Part shown: piece after piece, positions 27,757 to 37,019 of the stretch
Position numbering within the stretch: position 1 is the first letter of the stretch
How the letters are laid out: the number at the start of each line of letters is the position of its first letter
Source: Pontibacter sp. FD36
Lineage (GTDB): Bacteria; Bacteroidota; Bacteroidia; Cytophagales; Hymenobacteraceae
Length of the DNA stretch: 64,000 nucleotides
Direction: 5' to 3'
Assembly (NCBI RefSeq): GCF_015686655.1
Contig: NZ_JADPMP010000009.1
Span: 186,001 to 250,000, forward strand
Notes under the pieces: generated by a model
The model's input: the letters and a program-made list of their open reading frames with translations, nothing else
The model's database searches: none
Told to the model about the DNA's origin: nothing
Position numbers and translations under genes: made by a program

Positions 27757-28704
27757 CTACTCCAAGCTCTTTCGCGACGATACAATCCGCTGCAGTTCTG
27801 TTTCGCTCTCCTGCCCTTCGGCGGCGCTGTAGAAACGGGTGGTTGGGTAAGCGAAGCGAATATCCGATGTGGCCAGAAACTCGGACAGCACGTCTTCCCA
27901 TATCTTGTTTTCGCTCTCCCGACGGCCATTCAGGTTGCAGAGGTAGCGTAAAGTAAGCTGTATACCGTTCTCTCTGACTTTGGTAAACACCCGCGGCTCG
28001 AAGCTTCGATAGAAGATCAGGTGCTGCTGCGCCTCTATGCGCACGCGTTGCTCCACCTCCCCTGTCAGTTTTTCGGTATGCCGACTCCCGATCTCCTGCA
28101 AAATGGTTTTCGCCTTCTGCCAATTGCTTTCAAAAGTAACCCTTACCTGCACCTCGTGCCACAGAAACGGGAAGCCGTAGTTGTAGTTGATTTGCCCCTG
28201 CGTGAATACCTGGCTGTTGGGGATGTGCACCACGCGGCCCGTCGCCTGCTCAGAATCCACCCACTCACCCAATTCGTTGATGGTAAACTGGAAGAAGCCG
28301 ATGTCGATGACGTCGCCGGTATAGAGGCCTATCTTAATGCGGTCGCCTACTTTGAATGGGCGCTTCCAGATAAGGAATACCCAGCCCATCATGTTCAGTA
28401 TCGGATCGCGGAGCACTACCACCAGACCGACCGAGAAGATACCCAGGAACGTGGTGATGGACCTGAAGCCGTCGAACCAGATATTGGCCAGAAAAATAAT
28501 TCCCAGCCCCGTCACGACGTAGTTGGTTGTCTTTCTCCATTGGTATAGCTTGCGGGAGTCGGTCTGTTGTCGCGAAGCCAGTCGTAGCAGCACCCGGCTC
28601 ACGATCCAAAGCACCAGTAAAGCCACAAGTGACTTCACGATGTTCTCCTGTATGGCAGCCGACAGGTTGAGGTTCTCCTCTATCCAGTATTCAATTTTGT
28701 GCAT
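27757..28704 (-). CDS. MscS-family mechanosensitive channel
   Basis: This 315-residue small-conductance channel releases solutes on hypo-osmotic shock. It has about three N-terminal helices, then the pore-lining helix and beta domain (FLGIFSVGLVVVLRDPILNM, then WKRPFKVGDRIKIGLYTGDVIDIGFF) and a mixed alpha/beta C-terminal vestibule (VHIPNSQVFTQGQINYNYGF). The start ATG is at 28702-28704. It follows the large antiporter gene at 28749-30989 by 44 bp on the same strand and may be co-transcribed with it. Confidence 0.9.
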   Translation of the reverse strand: MHKIEYWIEENLNLSAAIQENIVKSLVALLVLWIVSRVLLRLASRQQTDSRKLYQWRKTTNYVVTGLGIIFLANIWFDGFRSITTFLGIFSVGLVVVLRDPILNMMGWVFLIWKRPFKVGDRIKIGLYTGDVIDIGFFQFTINELGEWVDSEQATGRVVHIPNSQVFTQGQINYNYGFPFLWHEVQVRVTFESNWQKAKTILQEIGSRHTEKLTGEVEQRVRIEAQQHLIFYRSFEPRVFTKVRENGIQLTLRYLCNLNGRRESENKIWEDVLSEFLATSDIRFAYPTTRFYSAAEGQESETELQRIVSSRKSLE

Positions 28705-28748
28705 AATGCTTCTTTGTCAAGCTAAAATCGTAAAAAGGATGATCTTTC

Positions 28749-30989
28749 TCAAGCTTCCTGACGGGCGGCTTCCAGTTGTTTTATACGCCACGGACTGCCC
28801 ACAATCCATAGAATATCACCTTCCCCTATTACCAGCTCTGAGTCCGGGTTGAGCATGCGCTCGCCGTTCTTTTCTATACCTACAATCAGCCCTTTCGTTT
28901 TCTCCCGCACCCCCGATTCCCGCACAGTCTTTCCAAGCAGCTTGGAGGCAGGCGACACCACCAGTTTCTGCAGGCTTATTTCTTCCCGGGTGGTCTCGCC
29001 GTTCGAACTAGGTATAAACTCTTCGTTAATAAACTCGCTGAAGTCCTCGATTTGCTCATCTGTGCCGAATACATAAATTTTATCGCCGGGGAAGATGCGT
29101 TCGTTACGGGTCGGTGCCATAATGTTGCGGCCTTCCCGCTCAATTACGGCGACATTCACACCATACTTCTCACGGATCTGCAGCTCAATCATACTCTTAC
29201 CTACGACCACCGCGTTAGGCAATACTTCGAAGCTAGTCAGGTGAGCATCCCAGGGCACCAGCGTATGCGTCATTTTGCTGGCCGCCTCAATCTCGCGGGC
29301 ATTCAGGTTCGACATAAACCGGTCTTCGATGCGGGTATAGAAGTTCTGGATACGCCGCGAGAAAACAACCAGCAAACCGATGATGAACAGGCTACCGACA
29401 ATGGCCACCTGCACCGACAGCACCTGGTTGAGCAAAAATCCGATGAACAGGATGGCTATACCTACCCGCGTAAACTCCAGGACGATGATCAGGCTGCGGT
29501 AGTTGCGGTTAGCCCAGATGCGGCCCTGGGCTTCTTTTTGCGGATGGTATACGGCCATCGCCCACAGAAAGGGCGCCATGAACACCAGCGCAATCGCCAC
29601 CGTCGCTACACCACCCCACACACCGTTGATGAAGTTCTCTGTGATGAACGGATACAGAAAGTTGCCAGACGCCAGTACGATCGCAATCAGGATGACTGAA
29701 TAGACAACCAGGTTGATGACATAGGACCGCAATACTATTTTCCAGTCGCTAACGGTGCTGATTGTCTCTGCGCCCGAACTGTACTCGTTGAGCGAGGTTT
29801 TCCATCGTTCTGGCAGCATACCTTCTACGGAGCGGTGCAGCGGGTCGGCCAGCTTGATCATGTAAGGTGTGGTGAACGTTGTGATGGCCGAAACCGCCAC
29901 CGCTACCGGGTACAAAAAGTCGCTGGTTACGTTGAGGGTGAGCCCCAGAGTGGCGATGATGAACGAAAACTCCCCGATCTGCGACACGCTCATACCTGAC
30001 TGGATTGAAGTCCTGAGCCCCTGTCCGGCCATCAGACCACCGCCCGTGATACTCACCATTTTGCCAACAATCGTCACTACTGTGATCAAGGCGATCGGCC
30101 CGGCATACTCCACAATCATGGCCGGGTTGATCAGTATACCTACCGAGACGAAGAAGATGGCCCCGAAGAGGTCCTTCACAGAGGTGACCAGGTGCTCGAT
30201 CTTCTCAGCTTTAGTAGTTTCTGCCAGTATAGAGCCCATGATGAACGCCCCAAGCGCTGGCGAGAAGCCTACCTGCGCCGCCAGTATCACCATAATAAAA
30301 CAGAGTGCGATGGAGACGATCAGCAGGGTCTCATCGTTCATCAGTTTGCTGGCCTTGCGCAAAAAAGTAGGTATAAGAAAGATACCCGCCAGAAACCAGA
30401 CCACCAGGAAGAAAGCCAGTTTGAGCACTGCCTGCAGCATTTCGGTGCCTGCAAACTGCTGGCTCACGGCCAAAGTGGAGAGCAGCACCAGGAGCAGGAT
30501 CGCCACCAGATCCTCCACGATCAGCACGCCAAACACCAGCCCTGCGAAACGCTGCGATTTCACGCCTAGCTCGTCGAAAGCCCGGATGATGATGGTGGTA
30601 GAGGAGATGGAGAGTATACCGCCCAGGAACACGCTGTCCATCGTGCTCCAGCCCAGCATTTTGCCTGTGAGGTAGCCCAGCAAGAGCATCACAATCACTT
30701 CCACGCCCGCCATGATGGAGGATGCGCCGCCTACTTTTACCAGCTTCTTGAAGCTGAACTCCAGCCCGAGGCTGAACAGCAGGAAAATCACGCCGATCTC
30801 GGCCCACACGTTGATGTTTTCAATCTCGATGATGGTCGGGAAAAGGTTGAAGTGCGGCCCTACCAGCAAGCCCGCTATGATGTAGCCCAGCACAAGTGGT
30901 TGCTTGAGCTTTTTGAAAATCAGTGTTGTGATACCCGCAGCTCCGAGTATCAGCCCCAGGTCCATTACTAAATGGGGAAGGTGTGTCAT
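28749..30989 (-). CDS. Large CPA2 cation:proton antiporter with two TrkA-C domains
   Basis: This 746-residue inner-membrane antiporter has an N-terminal KefB/GerN-type exchanger of about 12 helices (LVLGYIIAGLLVGPHFNLFPT; ALGAFIMGSILAETTKAEKIEHL), followed by an extra block of about four helices near residues 425-545. Two TrkA-C domains end the protein (VVVGKSMIELQIREKYGVN, about 595-660; LLGKTVRESGVREKTKG, about 680-740), without a TrkA-N Rossmann domain between them. TrkA-C domains bind small ligands such as c-di-AMP in some families. Whether that holds here is unknown. Confidence 0.9.
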   Translation of the reverse strand: MTHLPHLVMDLGLILGAAGITTLIFKKLKQPLVLGYIIAGLLVGPHFNLFPTIIEIENINVWAEIGVIFLLFSLGLEFSFKKLVKVGGASSIMAGVEVIVMLLLGYLTGKMLGWSTMDSVFLGGILSISSTTIIIRAFDELGVKSQRFAGLVFGVLIVEDLVAILLLVLLSTLAVSQQFAGTEMLQAVLKLAFFLVVWFLAGIFLIPTFLRKASKLMNDETLLIVSIALCFIMVILAAQVGFSPALGAFIMGSILAETTKAEKIEHLVTSVKDLFGAIFFVSVGILINPAMIVEYAGPIALITVVTIVGKMVSITGGGLMAGQGLRTSIQSGMSVSQIGEFSFIIATLGLTLNVTSDFLYPVAVAVSAITTFTTPYMIKLADPLHRSVEGMLPERWKTSLNEYSSGAETISTVSDWKIVLRSYVINLVVYSVILIAIVLASGNFLYPFITENFINGVWGGVATVAIALVFMAPFLWAMAVYHPQKEAQGRIWANRNYRSLIIVLEFTRVGIAILFIGFLLNQVLSVQVAIVGSLFIIGLLVVFSRRIQNFYTRIEDRFMSNLNAREIEAASKMTHTLVPWDAHLTSFEVLPNAVVVGKSMIELQIREKYGVNVAVIEREGRNIMAPTRNERIFPGDKIYVFGTDEQIEDFSEFINEEFIPSSNGETTREEISLQKLVVSPASKLLGKTVRESGVREKTKGLIVGIEKNGERMLNPDSELVIGEGDILWIVGSPWRIKQLEAARQEA

Positions 30990-31171
30990 ATAATCGCGTT
31001 ATACTGAAATAAGTAGTGTGAAAACAATACAGCAACAGGCTGCCAATCTTACAATATACATCAAACTTTATCCGCTCACAGGTATAGGTCCCTTGATTTT
31101 TAATGATACGGGACTTCCCTATTATACCTGATTCACAGCCAGCGATGTTTAACGAACTGGTTACAGGCGCT

Positions 31172-32497
31172 TTAGTTCTGCATGGGCTCCGTCATGGGAT
31201 AACGCATATTGGCTGTCGTAACCGAATTGAACTGCAGGCTCCGCACATCATCCGCCGCTGGCATTTCGAATACCTCCAGGTCAAAGTACTTCACAGCAGC
31301 CAGCAGATGGTCAAAAATATCAGCCATAATTGCCTCGTATTCCGTCCACACAATGCTGTTGGCAAACAGGTATAGCTCAATCGGCATACCAGTGGTGGTC
31401 GGCTCGAGCTGGCGCACCATCATGGTCATGCCTTTGTGTGTTTTCGGGTGCGCCTTCAGGTAGGCGTCTACGTATTGCCGGAACACACCTACATTGGTTA
31501 AGCTGCGCCCATTGATCAAAAGGCTCTTATCGATCTCGTTGGCTGCGTTAAACTGCCTGATTTCCTGCTGGCGCTCTTCCAGATAGCCTTTCAGTAGCTG
31601 GATCTTGCTCAGGCGGCTCACCTCCTCGTCAGACAGGTAACGGATGCTGGATATTTTGATATACACAGAGCGCTTGATGCGCCGCCCGCCCGAGCGCTGC
31701 ATCCCCCGCCAGTTTTTAAACGAGTCGGAGATCAGGTAGTAGGTCGGTATCGTGGTGATGGTCTTGTCGAAGTTCTGCACTTTTACGGTGTTCAGGTTTA
31801 TCTCGATCACATCGCCGTCTGCCCCGTACTTTTCCATGGTTACCCAGTCGCCTATGCGCACCATGTCGTTGGTCGACACCTGTATGCTTGCCACAAAGCC
31901 CATGATCGTGTCTTTGAACACCAGCATCAGTATCGCCGAAGCCGCACCCATAGCCGTTACGAATGTCCAGGCATCTTTGCCTGTAAGGGTGGAGAAAATA
32001 AGTAAGCCACCCACGAAGTACAGAAAAATAGTAAGTACCTGCAGGAAGCTTTCTACGGGCTTGTCTCTGAAGGTTTCAGTTGTCTTAAGGAAATCTTTGA
32101 AGGTGCGCAGAAGCGCTCGGGCCACCCACACCCACAGCATGATCAGGTAGATGTCTGTTAACTTGATGAGCGGCGAAATCAGGCTCGTAAAATCGGCAAA
32201 CACAACAGGTATAGCCTGCACCACAATAATGAGCGGCGCAATCCTGGCCAAGTATACGATCACCTTATTGCGCACCAGATACTCTATCAACTTCGTGCTG
32301 GACTTAGCCGCAAACTTATGCAAGGTACCCACCAGGATCTTCCTGGAAAAGAAATCCGCCAGGTATACCAACAGGGCCGTTGCCAAAATCAGGACCAACA
32401 TGTTGATGTGCATAGCTGCTTGTTCAGGTACACCTAAGTTTAGTAATTGGTCAGATATCCAGCTACTGATTTGATCATTCGAATAAGTAGTGTTCAT
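31172..32497 (-). CDS. MscS-family channel, YbdG-like
   Basis: This 441-residue inner-membrane channel has four to five N-terminal helices, the MscS pore and beta region (FVTAMGAASAILMLVFKDTIMGFVASIQVSTNDMVRIGDWV), then TMEKYGADGDVIEINLNTVKVQNFDKTITTIPTYYLISDSF. The long C-terminal part, including FKNWRGMQRSGGRRIKRSVYI, follows E. coli YbdG, a miniconductance channel in salt adaptation. It is the second MscS homologue in 5 kb, on the same strand as its ion-transport neighbours. Confidence 0.9.
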   Translation of the reverse strand: MNTTYSNDQISSWISDQLLNLGVPEQAAMHINMLVLILATALLVYLADFFSRKILVGTLHKFAAKSSTKLIEYLVRNKVIVYLARIAPLIIVVQAIPVVFADFTSLISPLIKLTDIYLIMLWVWVARALLRTFKDFLKTTETFRDKPVESFLQVLTIFLYFVGGLLIFSTLTGKDAWTFVTAMGAASAILMLVFKDTIMGFVASIQVSTNDMVRIGDWVTMEKYGADGDVIEINLNTVKVQNFDKTITTIPTYYLISDSFKNWRGMQRSGGRRIKRSVYIKISSIRYLSDEEVSRLSKIQLLKGYLEERQQEIRQFNAANEIDKSLLINGRSLTNVGVFRQYVDAYLKAHPKTHKGMTMMVRQLEPTTTGMPIELYLFANSIVWTEYEAIMADIFDHLLAAVKYFDLEVFEMPAADDVRSLQFNSVTTANMRYPMTEPMQN

Positions 32498-32551
32498 GAT
32501 AAATGAAAGGGTTTTAAAATAACTTTGGCTATATGATATGCTCCTGTGATC

Positions 32552-32728
32552 TCAGGCTGAAACAGCGAACAGCAGAAATGAAATTATCAGCAGGGAGCTA
32601 TAAATAATGAAGGAGTTAATCCGGCTTTTCTCGCCTGCATACCAAAAGAGACTCCATTGAGGGAAGACTATACCGATGAGTAACCCGAAAATGGATACCC
32701 ACGATATGACTATTGCAAAATCAGTCAT
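32552..32728 (-). CDS. Putative 58-residue double-helix membrane protein
   Basis: Translation of the minus strand from the ATG at 32726-32728 to TGA at 32552 gives 58 residues. There are two hydrophobic helices (FAIVISWVSIFGLLIGIVF and SFIIYSSLLIISFLLFAVSA) separated by a polar aromatic loop (PQWSLFWYAGEKSRIN). The frame stays open upstream for about 30 codons without another ATG before a stop. The helix-loop-helix plan and normal codon choice suggest a real small membrane protein. It sits between the YbdG-like channel and an orphan exported protein. No family is recognised. Confidence 0.45.
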   Translation of the reverse strand: MTDFAIVISWVSIFGLLIGIVFPQWSLFWYAGEKSRINSFIIYSSLLIISFLLFAVSA

Positions 32729-32900
32729 GCGAAATATGAGTATGTAGAGCTGTCCTATACCTACTGGTTGATAAGCATAACAGGCTTTAAAGCAGCATAA
32801 GGCTGACTTGCTCTATATGAAAAAGAAGGAGATGCCCTGAGCCTGCGCTGAATGTTGGCATGCATCAGAGGAAAACTTATTAGTGCAAAACTGAGATTGC

Positions 32901-33287
32901 CTAGGGGGCGTTGGGTTGTATGGTGATGGGGAAAAGCTGGGTGATGAGTTCAGCTCCTGCCGCATGGGGTGAGTAAGAGGGTGTGTCATCAATGGCAGGA
33001 GCAAACGTGAGTGTCTGGAACACGCATTTGATCAGCTGCTGCGGACTCAGCACGATGACCGAAGCAGTATTAGCGTCCAGAAAGACTTGCACAGTCTGCT
33101 GCTTTACCGAAAAATCATCTTGTTCGCTGGTAGCTGACCTGAGGCTTTGAGCTACTTCATCAGCAGAGCCTTTCACTAAGTAACTGTACACAGCCAGTTC
33201 GTGGCCCGGCAGTGTGACAGCCCAAAGCAGCATCACCCACATGAGTGGGTAGGTAAGATAGCGCTTTATGTTCTTGGTAAAAGCCAT
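32901..33287 (-). CDS. Small exported protein of unknown function
   Basis: This 128-residue protein has an N-terminal hydrophobic segment (LTYPLMWVMLLWAVTLPG) that could be a signal anchor, then a mostly polar domain (SADEVAQSLRSATSEQDDFSVKQQTVQVFLD) and a Pro-rich end. No family is recognised. It lies 67 bp behind the CvrA-type antiporter gene on the same strand, so it may belong to that transcript. Codon use is ordinary, but the gene could be a spurious call. Confidence 0.5.
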   Translation of the reverse strand: MAFTKNIKRYLTYPLMWVMLLWAVTLPGHELAVYSYLVKGSADEVAQSLRSATSEQDDFSVKQQTVQVFLDANTASVIVLSPQQLIKCVFQTLTFAPAIDDTPSYSPHAAGAELITQLFPITIQPNAP

Positions 33288-33354
33288 TGCCCTGCAAAAG
33301 TAAGGCTTTTGCTTTTAAGATGCCGTTTAAACATTAGCCGATTGATCGTTTATC

Positions 33355-34824
33355 CTACTCCACCTCGTAGCCAAGCAGCTCGTTCACCTTTGTTAGTTCC
33401 TCGTCGTTATCGGTCATCACGAAGAGCTTATCTTTGGGCTCCAGCATGGTGGCACCGTTAGGAGTCACAAACTTTCTGTTCCTGTTTATCAACACGATAA
33501 GCGCACCTTTTGGGAATTGCAGATCTACCAGCGTTTTGCCAACTGCAGGGCTACTGTCCGGAACCTCTATTTCGGTGAGCTCATTTTTGAGGTCATACTC
33601 CATTTCCAGATCGAACTGGTGCTTTTTCAGCTTCTTGTCTTTTTCGCTCAGGTTAAGCCATTTTGCAACCGGGCTGAGCGTAGTGCCTTGCAGCATAACG
33701 GAGGTGAGTACGATAAAGAACACGATGTTGAAGATCATATCCGATTTCTCTACTCCTGCCAGCATCGGATAGGTGGCAAACACAATAGGAACCGCGCCAC
33801 GCAAGCCAACCCATGATACATAGAGCTTGTCCTGTATCGTGTTTTTGAAGAAAGCCATGCTTAAAAACACACTCACCGGACGAGCCACAAATATCAGGAA
33901 CATCGAAATCAGCAGACCTGTGCCCACTACCGGTAGCATGTGAGATGGGAATACAAGCAAGCCAAGTGTTAAGAACATCAGAATTTGCATAAGCCAGGCT
34001 ATGCCATCATAAAACTTGGTAAGACTTCGCTTATGGATGAAGTTGCGGTTACCGAGTATAACCGCCGCCACATACACCGCCAAAAAGCCATTGCCGTTGA
34101 TGACATTCGTGAAGGCATAGGTAAAGATCACCATCGCCATGGTCAATGCCGGATAAAGGCCCTCCTGCTCCAGTTTGATCCTGTTGATGACCCACACCAT
34201 AGCCCGGCCCATCGCTATACCTGCCACGGCACCAATGCTCATCTGCATAAAGAACATGGGAACAAGCTGCCAGATGCTCGCCTCCTGATTCATGATCAGG
34301 AATGTGAAGCTGACAGTCAGGAAATAGGCCATCGGGTCGTTAGAGCCCGACTCCAGCTCCAGTGTAGGCCGCAGGTTGTTCTTGAGTCCGATGTTTTTGG
34401 AGCGGAGAATGGAGAATACAGCCGCTGCATCGGTAGACGACACAATAGAACCCAGGAGCAGGCTCTCCAGTAAGGTGAAGTCTGTAACAAAGTATACAAA
34501 GGCTCCAAGGGAAATGGCTGTGATGAATACCCCTACCGTAGCCAGAATAACGCCCCGCCACAGAATGGGCTTCGTACTTTCCCAGCGGGTATCCAAACCA
34601 CCGGAGAACAGAATAAATGCCAGAGCGACTGTACCAAGCGACTGTGCTGTTTGTGCGTCATTGAAATAAATTTTCCCCAGTCCCTCAGAACCTGCCAGCA
34701 TACCTACTCCTAAGAACAGGATTAAGGCTGGTACCCCGAACCGTCCAAGGCTCTTACTGATCAGAATACTGATGAAGAGCAGGATAGAGGAGACCAGCAG
34801 TATATCTTCGAACGTAACGGCCAT
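33355..34824 (-). CDS. CPA1 potassium/proton antiporter with TrkA-C domain (CvrA/NhaP2 type)
   Basis: This 489-residue antiporter has about 12 helices to residue 385 (VPALILFLGVGMLAGSEGLG; FILFSGGLDTRW; GSIVSSTDAAAVFSILRSKN; LELESGSNDPMAYFLT with the ion-binding Asn-Asp pair), then a TrkA-C domain (VGKTLVDLQFPKGALIVLINRNRKF, about residues 410-485). It resembles NhaP2/CvrA, which expels K+ and supports growth at low osmolarity. It is the third antiporter in the block. Confidence 0.92.
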   Translation of the reverse strand: MAVTFEDILLVSSILLFISILISKSLGRFGVPALILFLGVGMLAGSEGLGKIYFNDAQTAQSLGTVALAFILFSGGLDTRWESTKPILWRGVILATVGVFITAISLGAFVYFVTDFTLLESLLLGSIVSSTDAAAVFSILRSKNIGLKNNLRPTLELESGSNDPMAYFLTVSFTFLIMNQEASIWQLVPMFFMQMSIGAVAGIAMGRAMVWVINRIKLEQEGLYPALTMAMVIFTYAFTNVINGNGFLAVYVAAVILGNRNFIHKRSLTKFYDGIAWLMQILMFLTLGLLVFPSHMLPVVGTGLLISMFLIFVARPVSVFLSMAFFKNTIQDKLYVSWVGLRGAVPIVFATYPMLAGVEKSDMIFNIVFFIVLTSVMLQGTTLSPVAKWLNLSEKDKKLKKHQFDLEMEYDLKNELTEIEVPDSSPAVGKTLVDLQFPKGALIVLINRNRKFVTPNGATMLEPKDKLFVMTDNDEELTKVNELLGYEVE

Positions 34825-34986
34825 TTATTACCTTAAAGTGTCACAATAAAAAAATTTAAATAATAAGCCTGTCTGTTATCATCACATCCCCTCTTTCAAA
34901 ACGCCCTGCGAATGAATTAAAATGCAGTTCAGCATAGTTTGGCTGCAAAAATAGTAGGTATTCTTGATTAGAGTATTACTAGGAGC

Positions 34987-35017
34987 AAAAGACAGAGGTT
35001 ACAAGCCTCCGTCTTTT
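34987..35017 (-). terminator. Terminator of kynU
   Basis: A 12-bp stem with one mismatch (34987-34998 with 35006-35017) is followed on the minus strand by TTTT. It lies 18 bases after the kynU stop. Confidence 0.7.
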
Positions 35018-35035
35018 GCAATGCCATATCGCTGT

Positions 35036-36313
35036 TTAGCAATGTCCTTCCAGACAGCTATGCAGTATTTCGGAGAAGCGGTATACCTCCTCAAAGCTAT
35101 TGTACAGCGGCGTAGGCGCTACCCGGATCACACTCGGCTCACGGAAGTCGACGATGATGCCAGCCTCCATCAATTTATCGAATAGCTCCCGGGCATTCTG
35201 CTTCACCAGAAGCGATATCTGGCAACCACGGGCCTGCGGGTCACGCGGGGTAATCATCTCCAGCACGTCTTTGCTTACCTGTACGTCGTCAATCAGGTAC
35301 TCAAGGTAGCCTGTTAGCTTTTCGCTCTTGGCGCGGAGGTTCTCCATACCTGCCTCATCAAAGATTTCGAGTGAAGCGCGGTGCAGGGCAAAGGGAAGTA
35401 TCTGTCCGTTGCTCAGCTGCCAGCCCTCGGCACCAGCCATCGGTATAAAGCCTTTTTTCATCTGGAAACGCACGCTAGCGTCGTGGCCCCACCAGCCGGC
35501 AAAGCGTGGCAGGTCGGGGTTGTTGGCGTGGCGCTCGTGCACGAACACACCCGAGGTGCCGCCCGGTCCGGAGTTGAGGTACTTGTAGGTACACCACACG
35601 GCGAAGTCCACGTCCCAGTCGTGCAGCTGCACAGGCACGTTGCCGGCAGCATGCGCCAGGTCAAAGCCTACCACAGCACCCACGGCATGACCAGCTTTTG
35701 TAATCGCCGCCATGTCGTATACCTGACCGGTGTAGTAATTGATACCGCCCATCATCACGAGCGCCAGCTCTTCGCCGTGCTCTTCTATACTTTGCAGAAT
35801 GTCTTCGGTACGCAGGGTATGCTCGCCCTCTCTCGGGAACAGCTCCACAATGGCCTCTTCGGGGGTGTAGCCATGGAATTTCACCTGCGTCTCGAGCGCA
35901 TACTGGTCCGATGGGAAAGCCCCGCCTTCCATAATGATTTTGATACGCTTGCCCTCCGGTCGGTAAAACGACACCAGCATGAGGTGCAGGTTTACGGTGA
36001 GTTGGTTCATAATCACCACCCCCTGTGGCTTGGCTCCCACCACACGGGCAGCGCCGTCAGCGAGCAACTTATGGTAGTTGAACCAAGGCTCTTCACCTTT
36101 AAAGTGACCTTCCACGGCGTAGTTAGCCCACTTGTACATCTCATTGTCGATGTACATCTGCGCTGACTTAGGCTGCAAACCGAGAGAGTTGCCACAGAAG
36201 TAGATGGCATCACGGCCGTTTACCTGCGGAAAATAAAAGCGGTCTTTGAAATGCTTGAGTGGATCAAGGTTATCTTGTTCCTGCGCAAAGGCAAGGCTAT
36301 TCTGGTAGTTCAT
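35036..36313 (-). CDS. kynU: Kynureninase
   Basis: This PLP enzyme cleaves 3-hydroxykynurenine (or kynurenine) to 3-hydroxyanthranilate (or anthranilate) and alanine. It has 425 residues. Visible signatures are YFCGNSLGLQPKSAQMYI near the N terminus, VIMNQLTVNLHL, GFDLAHAAGNVPVQLHDWDVDFAVWCTYKYLNSGPGGTSGVFVHE with the PLP lysine in YKYLN, and PRFAGWWGHD. With kmo, the 3-HAA dioxygenase and ACMSD it defines the 3-hydroxyanthranilate branch. Confidence 0.96.
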   Translation of the reverse strand: MNYQNSLAFAQEQDNLDPLKHFKDRFYFPQVNGRDAIYFCGNSLGLQPKSAQMYIDNEMYKWANYAVEGHFKGEEPWFNYHKLLADGAARVVGAKPQGVVIMNQLTVNLHLMLVSFYRPEGKRIKIIMEGGAFPSDQYALETQVKFHGYTPEEAIVELFPREGEHTLRTEDILQSIEEHGEELALVMMGGINYYTGQVYDMAAITKAGHAVGAVVGFDLAHAAGNVPVQLHDWDVDFAVWCTYKYLNSGPGGTSGVFVHERHANNPDLPRFAGWWGHDASVRFQMKKGFIPMAGAEGWQLSNGQILPFALHRASLEIFDEAGMENLRAKSEKLTGYLEYLIDDVQVSKDVLEMITPRDPQARGCQISLLVKQNARELFDKLMEAGIIVDFREPSVIRVAPTPLYNSFEEVYRFSEILHSCLEGHC

Positions 36314-36459
36314 TTTTCTGATGCGGGTAAGATTCTGACGGCAGCCCAGTCTAGGCCAACGCTAATAATCTGCAAGATAAGAAAATGAACAGGAAATTGG
36401 GGAATGGGGAGGGTTGGGTAGGAGTTAGAAAGTTTAATGAACTTATGCAGGATGCCTTT

Positions 36460-36840
36460 TTAATTTTCAGCCAGCTTGATTTCCGTCAGTTTTAAAGGCC
36501 AGCCTAATCTATACTCCGTTGAATACGTTTGTTTTAATTCTCCGCTGAAGATAACTTTCAGGCGATCCTTTTTGAATCCCTCTGGCAAATTGCAAGGCTC
36601 CAATGTTCCTGCCGGCATGTTGTCGCTTGGATTACCACCTATTATCATGTAAACATCATAATCCTGCAGATAAGTGACTGTTCCCTGCTCATTGTTGAAT
36701 TTGCCTACAGTTTTTCGCTCGTCAAAAGTACATTTGCTTGCTAACTTAGACTCCATTGTTAGTTCATCAGCTTCTTTTTTGCAGCTTGCACCTAGGAAAA
36801 AAATACATAAGCATAATACCGTAGCGATTCTATTTTTCAT
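36460..36840 (-). CDS. Small AT-rich lipoprotein, unrecognised
   Basis: This 126-residue putative lipoprotein starts at the ATG at 36838-36840 (signal MKNRIATVLCLCIFFLGAS, then Cys-20 and KKEADEL). An earlier start at 36864 adds eight polar residues. The mature part has two more Cys (SKCTFDE and LEPCNLPEG) that could form a disulfide. The gene is visibly richer in A+T than the genes around it and lacks the AGGTATAG word, so it may have arrived by transfer. It lies between kynU and the ACMSD gene. A role in that pathway is not supported. Confidence 0.65.
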   Translation of the reverse strand: MKNRIATVLCLCIFFLGASCKKEADELTMESKLASKCTFDERKTVGKFNNEQGTVTYLQDYDVYMIIGGNPSDNMPAGTLEPCNLPEGFKKDRLKVIFSGELKQTYSTEYRLGWPLKLTEIKLAEN

Positions 36841-37019
36841 CTTATCAAAATGATTGTTTACCAAGATGACCCTTACTTTACATAAAGGGTTGCAAGCGTA
36901 TGGTCCTAATTAGTAAGCTTCTTTTGAAAGCCTTGCCTGTTATCGAATAAAACGGGAATGTAAATGATGTCTTTTTGCTTTTTATAAAGAAGGGTGGTGT
37001 AACGGTGCGGCAAAAAACC

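Noticed and set aside
35381-36166. 261-residue plus-strand frame opposite kynU
   Set aside because: Shadow of kynU, whose PLP motifs are clear on the other strand.
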